Assembly (NCBI GenBank): GCA_016872775.1 | Contig: VGZA01000012.1 | Location: forward strand, 1 to 64,000 | Length of the DNA: 64,000 nucleotides | Source of the DNA: Planctomycetota bacterium | GTDB taxonomy: Bacteria; Planctomycetota; Planctomycetia; Pirellulales; Pirellulaceae | Direction: 5' to 3' | In this document: positions 1 through 9,144 of the stretch, piece by piece | Numbering within the stretch: the first letter of the stretch is position 1 | Layout of the letters: every line of letters starts with the position of its first letter | Program-made: the position numbers and the translations under genes | Notes under the pieces: model-generated | The model's input: the letters and a program-made list of their open reading frames with translations, nothing else | Told to the model about the DNA's origin: nothing | The model's database searches: none

Positions 1-41
1 TTCTCCATTCTCCATTCCCCGTTCCCCGTTCCCCGTTCCCC
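1..41. repeat. TTCCCC-rich short tandem repeat
   Basis: The left edge is built of degenerate heptamers of the type CCCGTTC and CCATTCT. The same pyrimidine-rich vocabulary returns in other intergenic gaps (28,541-28,580 on the other strand, 39,101-39,141, 48,520-48,576). No gene overlaps it. It may continue left of the window. Confidence 0.6.
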
Positions 42-53
42 AACCGCCCGCGC

Positions 54-85
54 AAAAAAACCCGCAGGCAAAAAATGCCTGCGGG
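54..85 (-). terminator. Intrinsic terminator of the fasciclin gene
   Basis: Read on the minus strand, a perfect 10-bp stem CCCGCAGGCA / TGCCTGCGGG with a 5-nt T loop is followed directly by seven T residues. It lies about 75 nt past the stop of the fasciclin gene, in the right orientation to end its transcript. Confidence 0.9.
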
Positions 86-158
86 CAAGGTGGAATTGCC
101 GGAGCGGTATCCAATCTTTCCGCTTTTCGGGTATGCGGAAAGCGTGGCACTCAGCACC

Positions 159-1223
159 TTAGTTGATCTTGGCCGTTCGGACGGAGGCTCGATTCAGTCC
201 GCGTCGCAGCGTCAAGGATCGCTCCGTCGTGCAGTGCGTGTTCTCGGCGTGGGTCTTCGTCCCTTTCACGACGACCTGTTCGATCGTCTTACTCGCTTCA
301 TGGGCGCTGACCTTCTTCTTTTCGGGAGGCAGGATGACGCTGTCGATCACATGGATCACGCCATTCGAGGCATTGATGTCGGTCGCGACCAGATTCGCGT
401 CGTTGACCTTCGCCTTGCCACCGATGACATTGATCTTGATCATGTCCCCCTGGAGTGTCTCGGCCTTCTGCGCGGCCACTGCCTGCTCAGAGAATACCCG
501 GCCCGATACCACGTGATACTTGAGGATCGCGGCCAGCTTCGCCTTATTCTCCGGCTTTAGCAGCGATTCCACGGTGCCCGCGGGCAACTTCGCGAACGCC
601 TCGTCGGTCGGAGCGAAGACTGTGAACGGACCCTTGCCGGACAGTGCCTCGGCAAGGCCTGCAGCCTGGGCGGCGGCCAGGAGTGTCTTGAAGGAGCCCG
701 CGTTAGACGCGACCGTAACGATATTATCGTTCACCGGCAGGATCACACTGTCGATGACGTGGATGATCCCGTTCGTGCATTCGATATCGGTTTTCACCAC
801 CTTGGCCTTATCCACCGATACGGCACCGTTCTCGACGCTGATGCTCACTCGCTGACCGTTCAGCGTCGGAGCGCCCTTCAGACCGACAACTTTCTTGGCA
901 GGTGTCGAGCCAGCGACAACGTGATATTTCAGGACCGCGGCGAGCTGTTCCTTGTTCTCCGGCTTCAATAACGTTTCCACGGTGCCTGCGGGCAGTTTGG
1001 CAAACGCATCATCGGTGGGTGCGAACACCGTGAAGGGACCTGCGCCTTTCAAGGCGTTGACCAGATCCGCGGCTCCAAGTGCGGCAGCCAGTGTCTTGAA
1101 TGAACCAGCCTCTACCGCCGTTTCGACAATGTTCTTCTTGTCTGCCGCTGACGCGACCGCAGTCGCCAGTAACAGAATCGATGCGGCGAGTGCCGTCATC
1201 AGTTGGTGCATGGACGTTTTCAT
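159..1223 (-). CDS. Secreted protein with two fasciclin (FAS1) domains
   Basis: 354 residues. An N-terminal Sec signal peptide (about residues 1-27, hydrophobic core then ASA-A) precedes two FAS1 domains, about 30-165 and 165-300. Both contain the FAS1 signatures [10 protein letters not shown] and [11 protein letters not shown] and end in a VIDSVILP strand. The two halves are so alike that a tandem duplication is likely. FAS1 domains mediate adhesion and matrix contacts, so an envelope or extracellular role is inferred. The last 50 or so residues are basic, not FAS1-like, and may be a recent extension of the frame. The start is supported by AAGGAG 7 nt upstream, and the gene ends before a strong terminator. 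Confidence 0.93.
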   Translation of the reverse strand: MKTSMHQLMTALAASILLLATAVASAADKKNIVETAVEAGSFKTLAAALGAADLVNALKGAGPFTVFAPTDDAFAKLPAGTVETLLKPENKEQLAAVLKYHVVAGSTPAKKVVGLKGAPTLNGQRVSISVENGAVSVDKAKVVKTDIECTNGIIHVIDSVILPVNDNIVTVASNAGSFKTLLAAAQAAGLAEALSGKGPFTVFAPTDEAFAKLPAGTVESLLKPENKAKLAAILKYHVVSGRVFSEQAVAAQKAETLQGDMIKINVIGGKAKVNDANLVATDINASNGVIHVIDSVILPPEKKKVSAHEASKTIEQVVVKGTKTHAENTHCTTERSLTLRRGLNRASVRTAKIN

Positions 1224-1606
1224 CTACAGACTCCTTGAAAAGCCGTGAAATGGCTTGCCTGGCAGACTTACCAGCAAGTTCGGAAGAGGGCGGAACACCG
1301 CGATTTACCCCGTCGGTTTCCCTTTGGACTTCCCTTGTTGCAGGCACTCTAGTGCGAAGCGGATTGATGCCAACTGTTAACCAGAAAAAATGTCGCAGGA
1401 TGGCTCAAGCTGTACCGGAATAGTCCGAAACCGACCTTCGTTGGTCGCCGGACACCTTCACTTGCCGCACCCGGCAGTGCACGGTACGTTGGGGTCCACA
1501 ATCCGGGCGAGCCCCGTTGCACACAACTTCAAGCGTGTCAACGTATTGCGGGTGATGCTACGTTGCACAAGGGCTGAGCAAGGCGTCGGGAAACGGAGTC
1601 GATCGT
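1224..1606. other. Divergent intergenic region
   Basis: About 380 bases separate the fasciclin gene from the arylsulfotransferase-like gene, so both promoters should lie here. I see no convincing small gene and no clear sigma-70 hexamer pair. Confidence 0.4.
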
Positions 1607-3325
1607 ATGACAACACACTTCCGGTGGATCGTTTTCGCACTGGTGGCTGCCGCTCTGGTTGCTGGCTGCGATTCAAGTCGATCGCCGGTGAGTAATGCGC
1701 CGAAGGTGAAACCGACCGTCGGCGATGAACGGACGGGGTCCTCGGTCGCTGCGGCCGACGCCGATCGGACGCCGACGACGTCGCCCGAAGTCGAACGCAC
1801 GGCGGACTCGGTCCCGCTGGCTCCAGCGACAGAGCCGCTCGACGGATATGTGCTGATCGCGCCGCTGCGATCGCGCGAAACCTACCTGTTGAATAACGAC
1901 AGGCAGATCGTGCATCGCTGGACGAGCAACTATCCGCCTGGCGCGTCGGTATATCTACTGAAGAATGGCGACCTGCTGCGTTGTGGCCGCGATCCCGATT
2001 ACAAGAAATTCCAGGCCGGGGGCGTGGGCGGAATCGTCGAACGATTCAGTTGGGACGGCGAACTGCTCTGGTCGTTCCGTCACCAGAGCGACGACTACTG
2101 CAGCCACCATGACATTCAGCCACTGCCCAACGGCAATCTGCTGATGATCGCCTGGGAGCGCAAGTCGAACGAAGACGCGATCGCTCAGGGCCGCGATCCC
2201 AAGTTGTTGAAAGACGACTTGTGGCCCGATTATGTGATCGAAGTTCAGCCCGAAGGTAGCCAGGGTGGGAAGATCGTCTGGGAATGGCACATGTGGGATC
2301 ATCTCGTCCAGGATTTCGATCGCGAAAAGCCGAACTTCGGGGTGATTTACGAGCATCCCGAATGGATCGATTTGAACAACACCGGTTCCACACCTCCCGC
2401 GACGCCGGAGGAACTCCGTAAACTGCGTGCCGTCGGATACGCAGGCGGCGGGGATGACACCCAGCATGGCGGGAACCGGCAGCGCGCCGATTGGATGCAC
2501 ACCAATGCGATCAACTACAATCCGGATCTCGATCAGATCGCGCTCAGCGCCAAGAACTTCAGCGAACTCTGGATCATCGATCATTCCACTACCACCCAGG
2601 AAGCCGCCAGCCATCGTGGCGGCGGACGGGGCAAGGGAGGTGATCTGCTCTACCGCTGGGGCAACCCCTGGGCCTACAAATCCGGCACCATCGAAGACAA
2701 GAAGCTGTTTGACCAGCATGACGTGCGCTGGATTCCAAAGAGGTTGCCGGGTGCGGGGCGAATGACGATTTTCAACAATGGCCAGGGCCGGCAATTCAGT
2801 TCGGTTGTTGAAATCGCGCTTCCGCTCGATCGCAACGGCGATTACGTTCTCGGCGAAGATGGTCGCTTCGGTCCTCAAGAGCTTGCCTGGGAATACGCCG
2901 CCGAGAACAAGAAGGAGTTCTACTCCAGTTTTATCTCCGGCGCGACGCGGCTTGCGAACGGAAACACGATGATCTGCGAAGGAGCTACGGGCCGATTCTT
3001 CGAAGTGAACACGCGCGGTGAAACGCTCTGGCAGCTCGTCAACCCCTATGGTGGTGAACTGGATATGGACGGCCACCCCAACGATGTCCAACAAGAAGCC
3101 CGCAAGTTGCTCAGCGGCGAGAAGCAGCCGTTTGTGAGCAACAATGCGCTGTTTCGCGCCACTAAGTTCGCAAAGGACTATCCAGGCTTCCAGGGACGAA
3201 CCTTGGAGCCACTGAGCGAGCAACCCGTGCCTTTCAGCCAACTCGTCAACGAGGCACTGGAGAAAGTGAAAGCCGAAGAAGCCAGCAAGCCGGCGGCCGA
3301 GAGCAAGCCTGGCGAGGAGCCGTGA
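1607..3325 (+). CDS. Arylsulfotransferase-family lipoprotein
   Basis: 572 residues. The N-terminus carries a lipobox (LVAGC, Cys at about residue 22), so it should be lipid-anchored outside the cytoplasmic membrane. The body resembles the arylsulfotransferase/ASST beta-propeller family, with repeated blades such as HHDIQPLPNGNLLMIAW and WMHTNAINYNPDLDQIALS and several His residues of the kind that carry the sulfuryl group in ASST. A charged, Ala/Pro-rich linker follows the lipobox and an acidic low-complexity tail ends the protein. Family members move sulfate between phenolic compounds; the substrate here is unknown. GGAG about 9 nt before the ATG supports the start. Remnants of a sulfotransferase and a sulfatase lie just downstream, which hints at a former sulfate-ester locus. 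Confidence 0.8.
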   Translation: MTTHFRWIVFALVAAALVAGCDSSRSPVSNAPKVKPTVGDERTGSSVAAADADRTPTTSPEVERTADSVPLAPATEPLDGYVLIAPLRSRETYLLNNDRQIVHRWTSNYPPGASVYLLKNGDLLRCGRDPDYKKFQAGGVGGIVERFSWDGELLWSFRHQSDDYCSHHDIQPLPNGNLLMIAWERKSNEDAIAQGRDPKLLKDDLWPDYVIEVQPEGSQGGKIVWEWHMWDHLVQDFDREKPNFGVIYEHPEWIDLNNTGSTPPATPEELRKLRAVGYAGGGDDTQHGGNRQRADWMHTNAINYNPDLDQIALSAKNFSELWIIDHSTTTQEAASHRGGGRGKGGDLLYRWGNPWAYKSGTIEDKKLFDQHDVRWIPKRLPGAGRMTIFNNGQGRQFSSVVEIALPLDRNGDYVLGEDGRFGPQELAWEYAAENKKEFYSSFISGATRLANGNTMICEGATGRFFEVNTRGETLWQLVNPYGGELDMDGHPNDVQQEARKLLSGEKQPFVSNNALFRATKFAKDYPGFQGRTLEPLSEQPVPFSQLVNEALEKVKAEEASKPAAESKPGEEP

Positions 3326-3425
3326 CGCGGCGTGCGGCCACGACGAACAGCAGGTAGTAAGCGGCCTTGCTCGGGCATTGCGGGTCCCGGAAGGCCAATC
3401 CGAAGTCGCGAAAGAGGATTTTCAA

Positions 3426-3998
<573 letters not shown>

Positions 3999-4150
3999 TC
4001 ACGGCGCGGAGCCTGGGGCTGTGACCCGGTTGCTATTCACGATCACCACCTGCTCGATCACCACCTGCATGAACAGCCTCTGACTGCGAACCGACACCGG
4101 AATCTACCCAACTCCCCCCGGCCCCACCGGACAATTTGCCCCTGCAATGT

Positions 4151-4170
4151 AACAAACGGTCACGTTTGTT
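4151..4170. promoter_or_regulatory. Perfect dyad, possible operator
   Basis: AACAAACG and CGTTTGTT flank a 4-nt GTCA spacer, a perfect 8-bp inverted repeat. It lies about 60 nt upstream of a good promoter for the HEAT-repeat gene. It lacks a T tract, so an operator is more likely than a terminator. Confidence 0.4.
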
Positions 4171-4231
4171 TCGAGCGAAAAGCAGGGTCGGCGCACTCCA
4201 CGACATTATTCCACGACATTGCGGTACTTGG

Positions 4232-4260
4232 TTGAAAGCCCCCGGTCAGAATGCTAATTT
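4232..4260 (+). promoter_or_regulatory. Sigma-70-like promoter of the HEAT/CotH/PhoD run
   Basis: TTGAAA (5 of 6 to the -35 consensus) is followed, after exactly 17 nt, by TAATTT. The ATG of the HEAT-repeat gene is 38 nt past the -10 box, with GAGAGG as ribosome site. Confidence 0.5.
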
Positions 4261-4297
4261 GCGGGCGGCGACGCTCCTTCTGTGTGAGAGGTTTTCT

Positions 4298-5860
4298 ATG
4301 AATTTTCAACAACGGGTCTGGATTCCGCATCCGCGTTGGGCCGTTTGGGCATTGGTCTTTTGTCTGATGGCGGTAGCTCCGGTTCGTGCCACGGCCGACG
4401 AACTCGACGCGTTAATCCAACAGTTGCAATCACCCGAGCCGTTCGCGCGACTCGGTGCCGCAGCCAAGATCAGTGAACTCGGCCCGAAAGCGGTCGCCGC
4501 CGTTCCGGTGTTGATCGAGGCGCTGAAGTGCGAGCGTATGGATATCCTGTTTGAGATGCCACAGATCGCCGCGGGGCGATCGCAATTCGCCAACGCGCTG
4601 GTCAAGATTGGCGATCAGGCCGCGGCAGACCTGTTGCGATCGTTGGAGCACGAAAATGGACTGGTGCGCGTCTGGTCGGCGCAGGCTTTGTACCAGTTGG
4701 ACGGTGCGCGTCATCGAGCGAAGGTCCTTCCGGTCTTGACCGAGGCACTTCAACAGGAGACGGAAGTGGCAACCGACGCCGCTGTGGTGCTCGAGCGATT
4801 CGGGGAGGACGCCACGTCTGCGATCCCGGCGCTGATCCAGCAGCTTGGCCATCGTGAGTTTTCCGTACGCTGCAATGTTGCCCACGCGCTGGCGGCCGTC
4901 GTCAAACCCGCGCAGGCGCACTCCCTGGCCGCGAAACTTGAAGATGCGAACCCGATCGCGCGGGTCGGCGCTGCCTATGCGCTGCAACGCGTCGATGCGG
5001 CATCCGAATCCAGGACGCATCCGGTGATCGCAGCCGCGCTTCAAGGGGATTCACGCGAAGCGCGACGCCAGGCAGTCTGGGCGATCGGGCAGCTCGGGGT
5101 CGCCGCGCAGTCTTTGGCGCCGACGCTGATTGCCGAGTTGGGGAAGCTCGAGCCGGATCCGATCGAGTACTTCTTTGGTGGCCGAGGCATCGGCCGGCTG
5201 ACCGTCGATCCATCGCTGGTTCTGGTGGCCACGGGCCCGGCCTGCAAACCTGCGCTGATCGCTGCGCTGGAATCGGGCGAAGTGCGCGCACGAGTCATGT
5301 CCGCCGTGGCCCTGATGCGAATGGACAAGGAATTGGCTGAACGAATCGCTCCGATATTGAAAGACGCCCGCACCGAATCCGATCAGGGAGTTTCATTTCT
5401 TGTCGAGATGAATCAGATACCCGCACCGAATGCGGATGGCCAGGGGATTGATGGCTTGATCGAGTCGGTATTGGCGACGGACGGATTTGGCCCTCCCTCG
5501 CCCGCCGCGGGACAGTTGATCCAACGCGGGGCCGAAGCCGTCGCACCGCTGATGGCGGTGCTCCATCGGGGTGACGCCCTCGCGGCGCGCAAAGCGGGAA
5601 ATGTGCTGGCACGGATCGGCGCTCCCGCGATGCCCGCGTTGGCGGAAGCAATGAAAAGTGGAGACGACCGCCTGCGTGTCTTTGCCGTGGGCGCGCTGGC
5701 GCAAATGCGCGAACCGGCCGTGCCGCTGCTGGTGGAGGCTTTGAACGACGACCTCTATCCCGTCCGCCGTACGGCGCGTTACTCACTGCGGGCGATCGGT
5801 ACCAACGAAGCCCTGGAAGCACTGCGAACATCGATCGACAACCCCAAGGGGAGATCGTGA
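4298..5860 (+). CDS. Secreted HEAT-repeat protein
   Basis: 520 residues from the ATG behind GAGAGG; the frame is open further upstream, but the signal peptide (WAVWALVFCLMAVAPVRATA) fixes the start. The mature part is made of HEAT/PBS-lyase-type helical repeats, recognisable in units such as ARLGAAAKISELGPKAVAA, SAIPALIQQLGHREFSVRCN and DRLRVFAVGALAQMREPAV, which run nearly to the C-terminus. Such solenoids act as binding platforms; no catalytic motif is visible. It ends 1 nt before the CotH gene, so the two are almost certainly co-transcribed, and it may scaffold or recognise a target of that kinase-like protein (inference). Confidence 0.85.
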   Translation: MNFQQRVWIPHPRWAVWALVFCLMAVAPVRATADELDALIQQLQSPEPFARLGAAAKISELGPKAVAAVPVLIEALKCERMDILFEMPQIAAGRSQFANALVKIGDQAAADLLRSLEHENGLVRVWSAQALYQLDGARHRAKVLPVLTEALQQETEVATDAAVVLERFGEDATSAIPALIQQLGHREFSVRCNVAHALAAVVKPAQAHSLAAKLEDANPIARVGAAYALQRVDAASESRTHPVIAAALQGDSREARRQAVWAIGQLGVAAQSLAPTLIAELGKLEPDPIEYFFGGRGIGRLTVDPSLVLVATGPACKPALIAALESGEVRARVMSAVALMRMDKELAERIAPILKDARTESDQGVSFLVEMNQIPAPNADGQGIDGLIESVLATDGFGPPSPAAGQLIQRGAEAVAPLMAVLHRGDALAARKAGNVLARIGAPAMPALAEAMKSGDDRLRVFAVGALAQMREPAVPLLVEALNDDLYPVRRTARYSLRAIGTNEALEALRTSIDNPKGRS

Positions 5861-5861
5861 T

Positions 5862-7271
5862 ATGCACCGTACCGTTGGCACCGTTTGGCTTTACCTGGCA
5901 CTCCTCACTCTGCCGGCGGCCGCGGAAGAACCGTATCGGTTTCGCGGCATCTCGAATCTGCCGTTGATCATCATCGATACGGCAAACCGGCCAATTCCCA
6001 ACGACCCGAAAATCGGCGCCACCATGTCGGTGATCGATCATGGCGATGGAAAGCCAAATTCGCCGGACGATCCGCCAACAACTTCGACACGGATCAGGAT
6101 CGAAGTCCGAGGTTCCTCATCGCAGATGTTTGACAAGAAGCCATATGGGTTCGAAACAGTCGACGATAACGACGCGGACAAAAAACTGCCACTGCTCGGC
6201 CTGCCGGCGGAGTCGGATTGGATCCTGTATGGACCCTATTCCGACAAATCGCTGATGCGCAATTACCTGGTTTATGGACTGAGCAACAAGATCGGCCGCT
6301 ATGCGCCGCGTGCCCGTTTCGCCGAACTGTTCCTGCGCGATTCCTCGGCGGCATTGGAGGAGCAATACGCTGGCGTCTATTTGTTGATCGAGACGATCAA
6401 ACGCGGCACCGATCGCGTCGACGTTTCGCGATTGAGGCCGACGGAAGGGAACGAGTTCTCGGGTGGATACATTGTCAAAGTCGACCGGGTGGGAGGCCCG
6501 GAAACCTACTTCACCTCGGAACTCGGAAGCGTATTGGGATTCGTATCTCCACGCGGCGATCGATTAAACGACGAACAGCGAGCCTGGATCAAGCAGGACT
6601 TCAGCCGCATGGAACGAGCACTGGCAGGGCCCGATTTTCTCGACCCGCAAAACGGTTATCACCGCTATCTCGATGCCGACTCATTCGTGGATTGCTTCCT
6701 GCTCAACGAACTTTTCAAAAACGTCGATTCCTACTTCCTGAGCACCTTCCTGCACAAACGGGACGACGGCAAGCTCGCCATGGGCCCGATCTGGGACTTT
6801 GACCTCAGTTCGGGTAACGCATCGTACGGCGGCGTCTGGAAATCCGAAGGCTGGATGTTGTTTCCGCAGGACCCCCAGCGCGCCGGCGGGGCGCCGTTCT
6901 GGTGGGATCGCCTGTTCGAGGACCCGGCCTTCCGCGATCGCATCGCACGACGCTGGCGCGAATTGCGGCTCGAGCCTTTCTCGGAAAGCGCACTCTTCTC
7001 GACGATCGACGAGACCGCCGGGCAGATCGAATCGGCCCAACGCAGGAACTTCGAACGATGGCCGACCTGGGGAACCTACGTCTGGCCCAACCCCAGACCG
7101 TATGCCATAAGTTACGCGCAAGAAATACGCAATCTAAAGACCTGGTTCACGCGGCGGATCGAATGGGTCGACGCAAATATCGATCGCCTGCCCTCCTCGA
7201 TTTCCCCCCTTGCCGCTACCGAGGCCCCCACTGCGCCTGCCGCAAACGCCACGACAGATTCTGAAAAGTAA
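5862..7271 (+). CDS. CotH kinase family protein, secreted
   Basis: 469 residues with a short signal peptide (LYLALLTLPAAAEE). CotH-type atypical kinase features are clear: VRGSSSQMFDKKPYGFE at about 85-100, DWILYGPYSDKSLMRNYL, LIETIKRGTDRVD, the FLLNELFKNVDSYFLS helix and the catalytic IWDFDLSSGN. Known CotH kinases phosphorylate protein serines, at the spore surface or outside the cell; in planctomycetes they are probably extracellular, with unknown substrates. The tail (PLAATEAPTAPAANATTDSE) is low complexity. It follows the HEAT gene with a 1-nt gap and precedes a PhoD-like phosphatase by 9 nt, a suggestive kinase/phosphatase pairing. Confidence 0.88.
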   Translation: MHRTVGTVWLYLALLTLPAAAEEPYRFRGISNLPLIIIDTANRPIPNDPKIGATMSVIDHGDGKPNSPDDPPTTSTRIRIEVRGSSSQMFDKKPYGFETVDDNDADKKLPLLGLPAESDWILYGPYSDKSLMRNYLVYGLSNKIGRYAPRARFAELFLRDSSAALEEQYAGVYLLIETIKRGTDRVDVSRLRPTEGNEFSGGYIVKVDRVGGPETYFTSELGSVLGFVSPRGDRLNDEQRAWIKQDFSRMERALAGPDFLDPQNGYHRYLDADSFVDCFLLNELFKNVDSYFLSTFLHKRDDGKLAMGPIWDFDLSSGNASYGGVWKSEGWMLFPQDPQRAGGAPFWWDRLFEDPAFRDRIARRWRELRLEPFSESALFSTIDETAGQIESAQRRNFERWPTWGTYVWPNPRPYAISYAQEIRNLKTWFTRRIEWVDANIDRLPSSISPLAATEAPTAPAANATTDSEK

Positions 7272-7280
7272 GGCAGCCCG

Positions 7281-8450
7281 ATGCAATTCATGCCAATGGC
7301 CGCTCGACTCGCCGCTCGCACCGCGGTCTCACACGCCGTGAACCAGACTCTCGCAATGCTGATTGCGGCGTTTACCGCTGGAATCGTGGCCGGCCTGGGT
7401 GGCAGTGCTGTGACAGGCGAAGAACCGGTCGTTTCCCGAATTGCGTTTGGTTCCTGCATCAAGCAGGATCAACCGACGCCGATCTGGGACGCTGTGATCG
7501 AAACCAATCCCCAGCTGTTCGTCTTTCTGGGGGATAACATCTACGGCGATACTCTCGATATTCAACTGCTGCGTCAAAAGTACTCTCAACTTGCCGACCA
7601 GCCAGGACTGCGCCGATTGAAACAAACTTGTCGCATCCTCGGTACCTGGGACGACCACGACTATGGACAGGACGACGTCGGTGCCGAATATCCACGGAAG
7701 CGGGAATCGCAACAGGCATTTCTCGACTTCTTTGCCGTTCCGCCGGATGATCCGCGCCGAACGCAAGAGGGCGTCTATTCATCCCAGGTCGTTGGGCCGC
7801 CAGGCAAGCGCATTCAGCTCATTCTGCTCGACGGCCGCTACTTCCGCTCACCGCTCAAGACGGGATTCAAACCCGGCGAGCCCGGCGATGGGTACCGGGG
7901 AAAATATATGCCGAACCTCGATCCCGATTCGACGTTGCTCGGCGCGGCGCAGTGGCGCTGGCTGGAGGGGCAGCTGCGAGTGCCGGCTGAGTTGCGGATC
8001 ATCGGCTCGGGGATTCAAATTCTGGCGGACGAGCACGGTTCGGAGAAATGGGAAAATTTTCCGCATGAACGGCAACGGCTGCTCGATCTTATCCGGACCA
8101 GCGGTGCGTCCGGCGTCGTGCTGCTCTCGGGTGACCGGCACCTTGCCGAGATCGCTCGGCTGCCCACCGCCTCCCCGGGCACGGTGGGGTACCCGCTGTA
8201 TGAAGTTACCAGCAGCAGCATGAATGCCCCCAGCGGTAACATCACCAAAGCTGGCGCGCGGTTCGCGAACGAAATCAATGCGTACCGCATCGGTCTGACA
8301 TTTTTTGAGGTCAACTTCGGCGCGGTGTTGGTCGACTGGAAAGCGGCCGATCCGGTGGTGCGGCTGCAGGTCCGCGACGAGAAAGGGGCCGTGGTGTTAC
8401 AGCAGCGGTTTCCGCTGAGCCAATTGCGATCGCCGCAGGCGAAACCGTAG
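7281..8450 (+). CDS. PhoD-like metallophosphatase, secreted
   Basis: 389 residues. A long N-terminal hydrophobic segment (about 24-45) directs export. The PhoD/metallophosphatase core shows GSCIKQDQPTPIWDA, GDNIYGDTLD, TWDDHDYGQDD and LLSGDRHLAEIARL in the family order, so all metal ligands appear present. PhoD-type enzymes hydrolyse phosphomonoesters or diesters with Fe/Ca. At about 390 residues it is close to the short planctomycete variant. It is the third gene of the HEAT-CotH run (9-nt gap) and likely shares its promoter. Confidence 0.88.
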   Translation: MQFMPMAARLAARTAVSHAVNQTLAMLIAAFTAGIVAGLGGSAVTGEEPVVSRIAFGSCIKQDQPTPIWDAVIETNPQLFVFLGDNIYGDTLDIQLLRQKYSQLADQPGLRRLKQTCRILGTWDDHDYGQDDVGAEYPRKRESQQAFLDFFAVPPDDPRRTQEGVYSSQVVGPPGKRIQLILLDGRYFRSPLKTGFKPGEPGDGYRGKYMPNLDPDSTLLGAAQWRWLEGQLRVPAELRIIGSGIQILADEHGSEKWENFPHERQRLLDLIRTSGASGVVLLSGDRHLAEIARLPTASPGTVGYPLYEVTSSSMNAPSGNITKAGARFANEINAYRIGLTFFEVNFGAVLVDWKAADPVVRLQVRDEKGAVVLQQRFPLSQLRSPQAKP

Positions 8451-8465
8451 AACTGCTCCGCCCAC

Positions 8466-8825
8466 TCAGCGTCTCGCTCTGTTTTGTTCCCTGCGCCATC
8501 CATTGGCGGTCTCCGTGGGTCGCGCCAATCGCGCGACGTCGTCGACAGGATCGCCGTTTTCAGGGATCGGGATGGAACGCAGGCGGTCGAGCGTCAATTC
8601 GCAAGCGACACGAGTAAGCAGCGATGCCAGCTGGCCATCGCGAACCATTTCGAAGGCGTGTAATCCGATCGCCCGCTCGTCGCCCGCCGGGCGGCAACCG
8701 CCGGCGATTGCTCCGCAGACGCTGGCGAGCAGACCCTTGGCCAGCAGATACAGGGCGACTTGGAGGTTGCCCCCCGTCGCCAGGGGGCCGGTCGACGTAT
8801 CGTTCAAGTTTCTCCGGCTTTTCAT
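8466..8825 (-). pseudogene. Possible remnant of a helical secreted protein
   Basis: This minus-strand frame of 119 codons has the codon bias of neighbouring genes (mostly C or G in third position) and reads as amphipathic helix: LQVALYLLAKGLLASV, then LHAFEMVRDGQLASLLTRVA and ELTLDRLRSIPIPENGD. The style recalls long planctomycete lipoproteins with repeats of this kind, but it lacks a signal and its N-terminus is poor. I read it as the 3' end of a lost gene, or a small gene of unknown function. Confidence 0.35.
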
Positions 8826-8921
8826 CGGCCGTTTTCGGAATCAGCCCGGTTCCGCTCCAGTTTTGGCCTGCATGCGAGGGGTAACGGTGCTTAATCACGC
8901 GGGCACCGCAGGGGCGTAATT

Positions 8922-8961
8922 CGACCTTTTCAGGTCGTCTCGTCGACCCGAAAGGGTTGAC
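8922..8961. repeat. Two adjacent small hairpins
   Basis: CGACCT/AGGTCG (8,922-8,937) is followed 4 nt later by GTCGACCC/GGGTTGAC with a GAAA loop (8,942-8,961). Neither has a T tract. They sit in the 320-base gap before the GYF_2 gene; their role is unknown. Confidence 0.4.
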
Positions 8962-9061
8962 GCAGGCCCGAATCAAGAGTCGGTCAGGCGCGGATAATGC
9001 GGTTTCTGGCAGTCCGCCGGTGCGGACATGTAGCGATCTGGCACGACTTGTACAAGCGGAA

Positions 9062-9090
9062 CTTTCATTCGCGGAAGCGGAAAGTATAAT
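9062..9090 (+). promoter_or_regulatory. Promoter of the GYF_2 gene
   Basis: A perfect TATAAT (9,085-9,090) lies 17 nt after a weaker CTTTCA. The ATG at 9,106 would start almost at the transcription start, which favours the ATG at 9,145. Confidence 0.5.
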
Positions 9091-9144
9091 GAAATCCGCG
9101 TCCGCATGGCCTGCACAAACTGCGCTCGTAACAGCACTTCCGTC

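Noticed and set aside
5295-6041. Minus-strand frame of 248 codons
   Set aside because: Antisense to the HEAT gene and the start of CotH; Arg/Pro-rich shadow translation.
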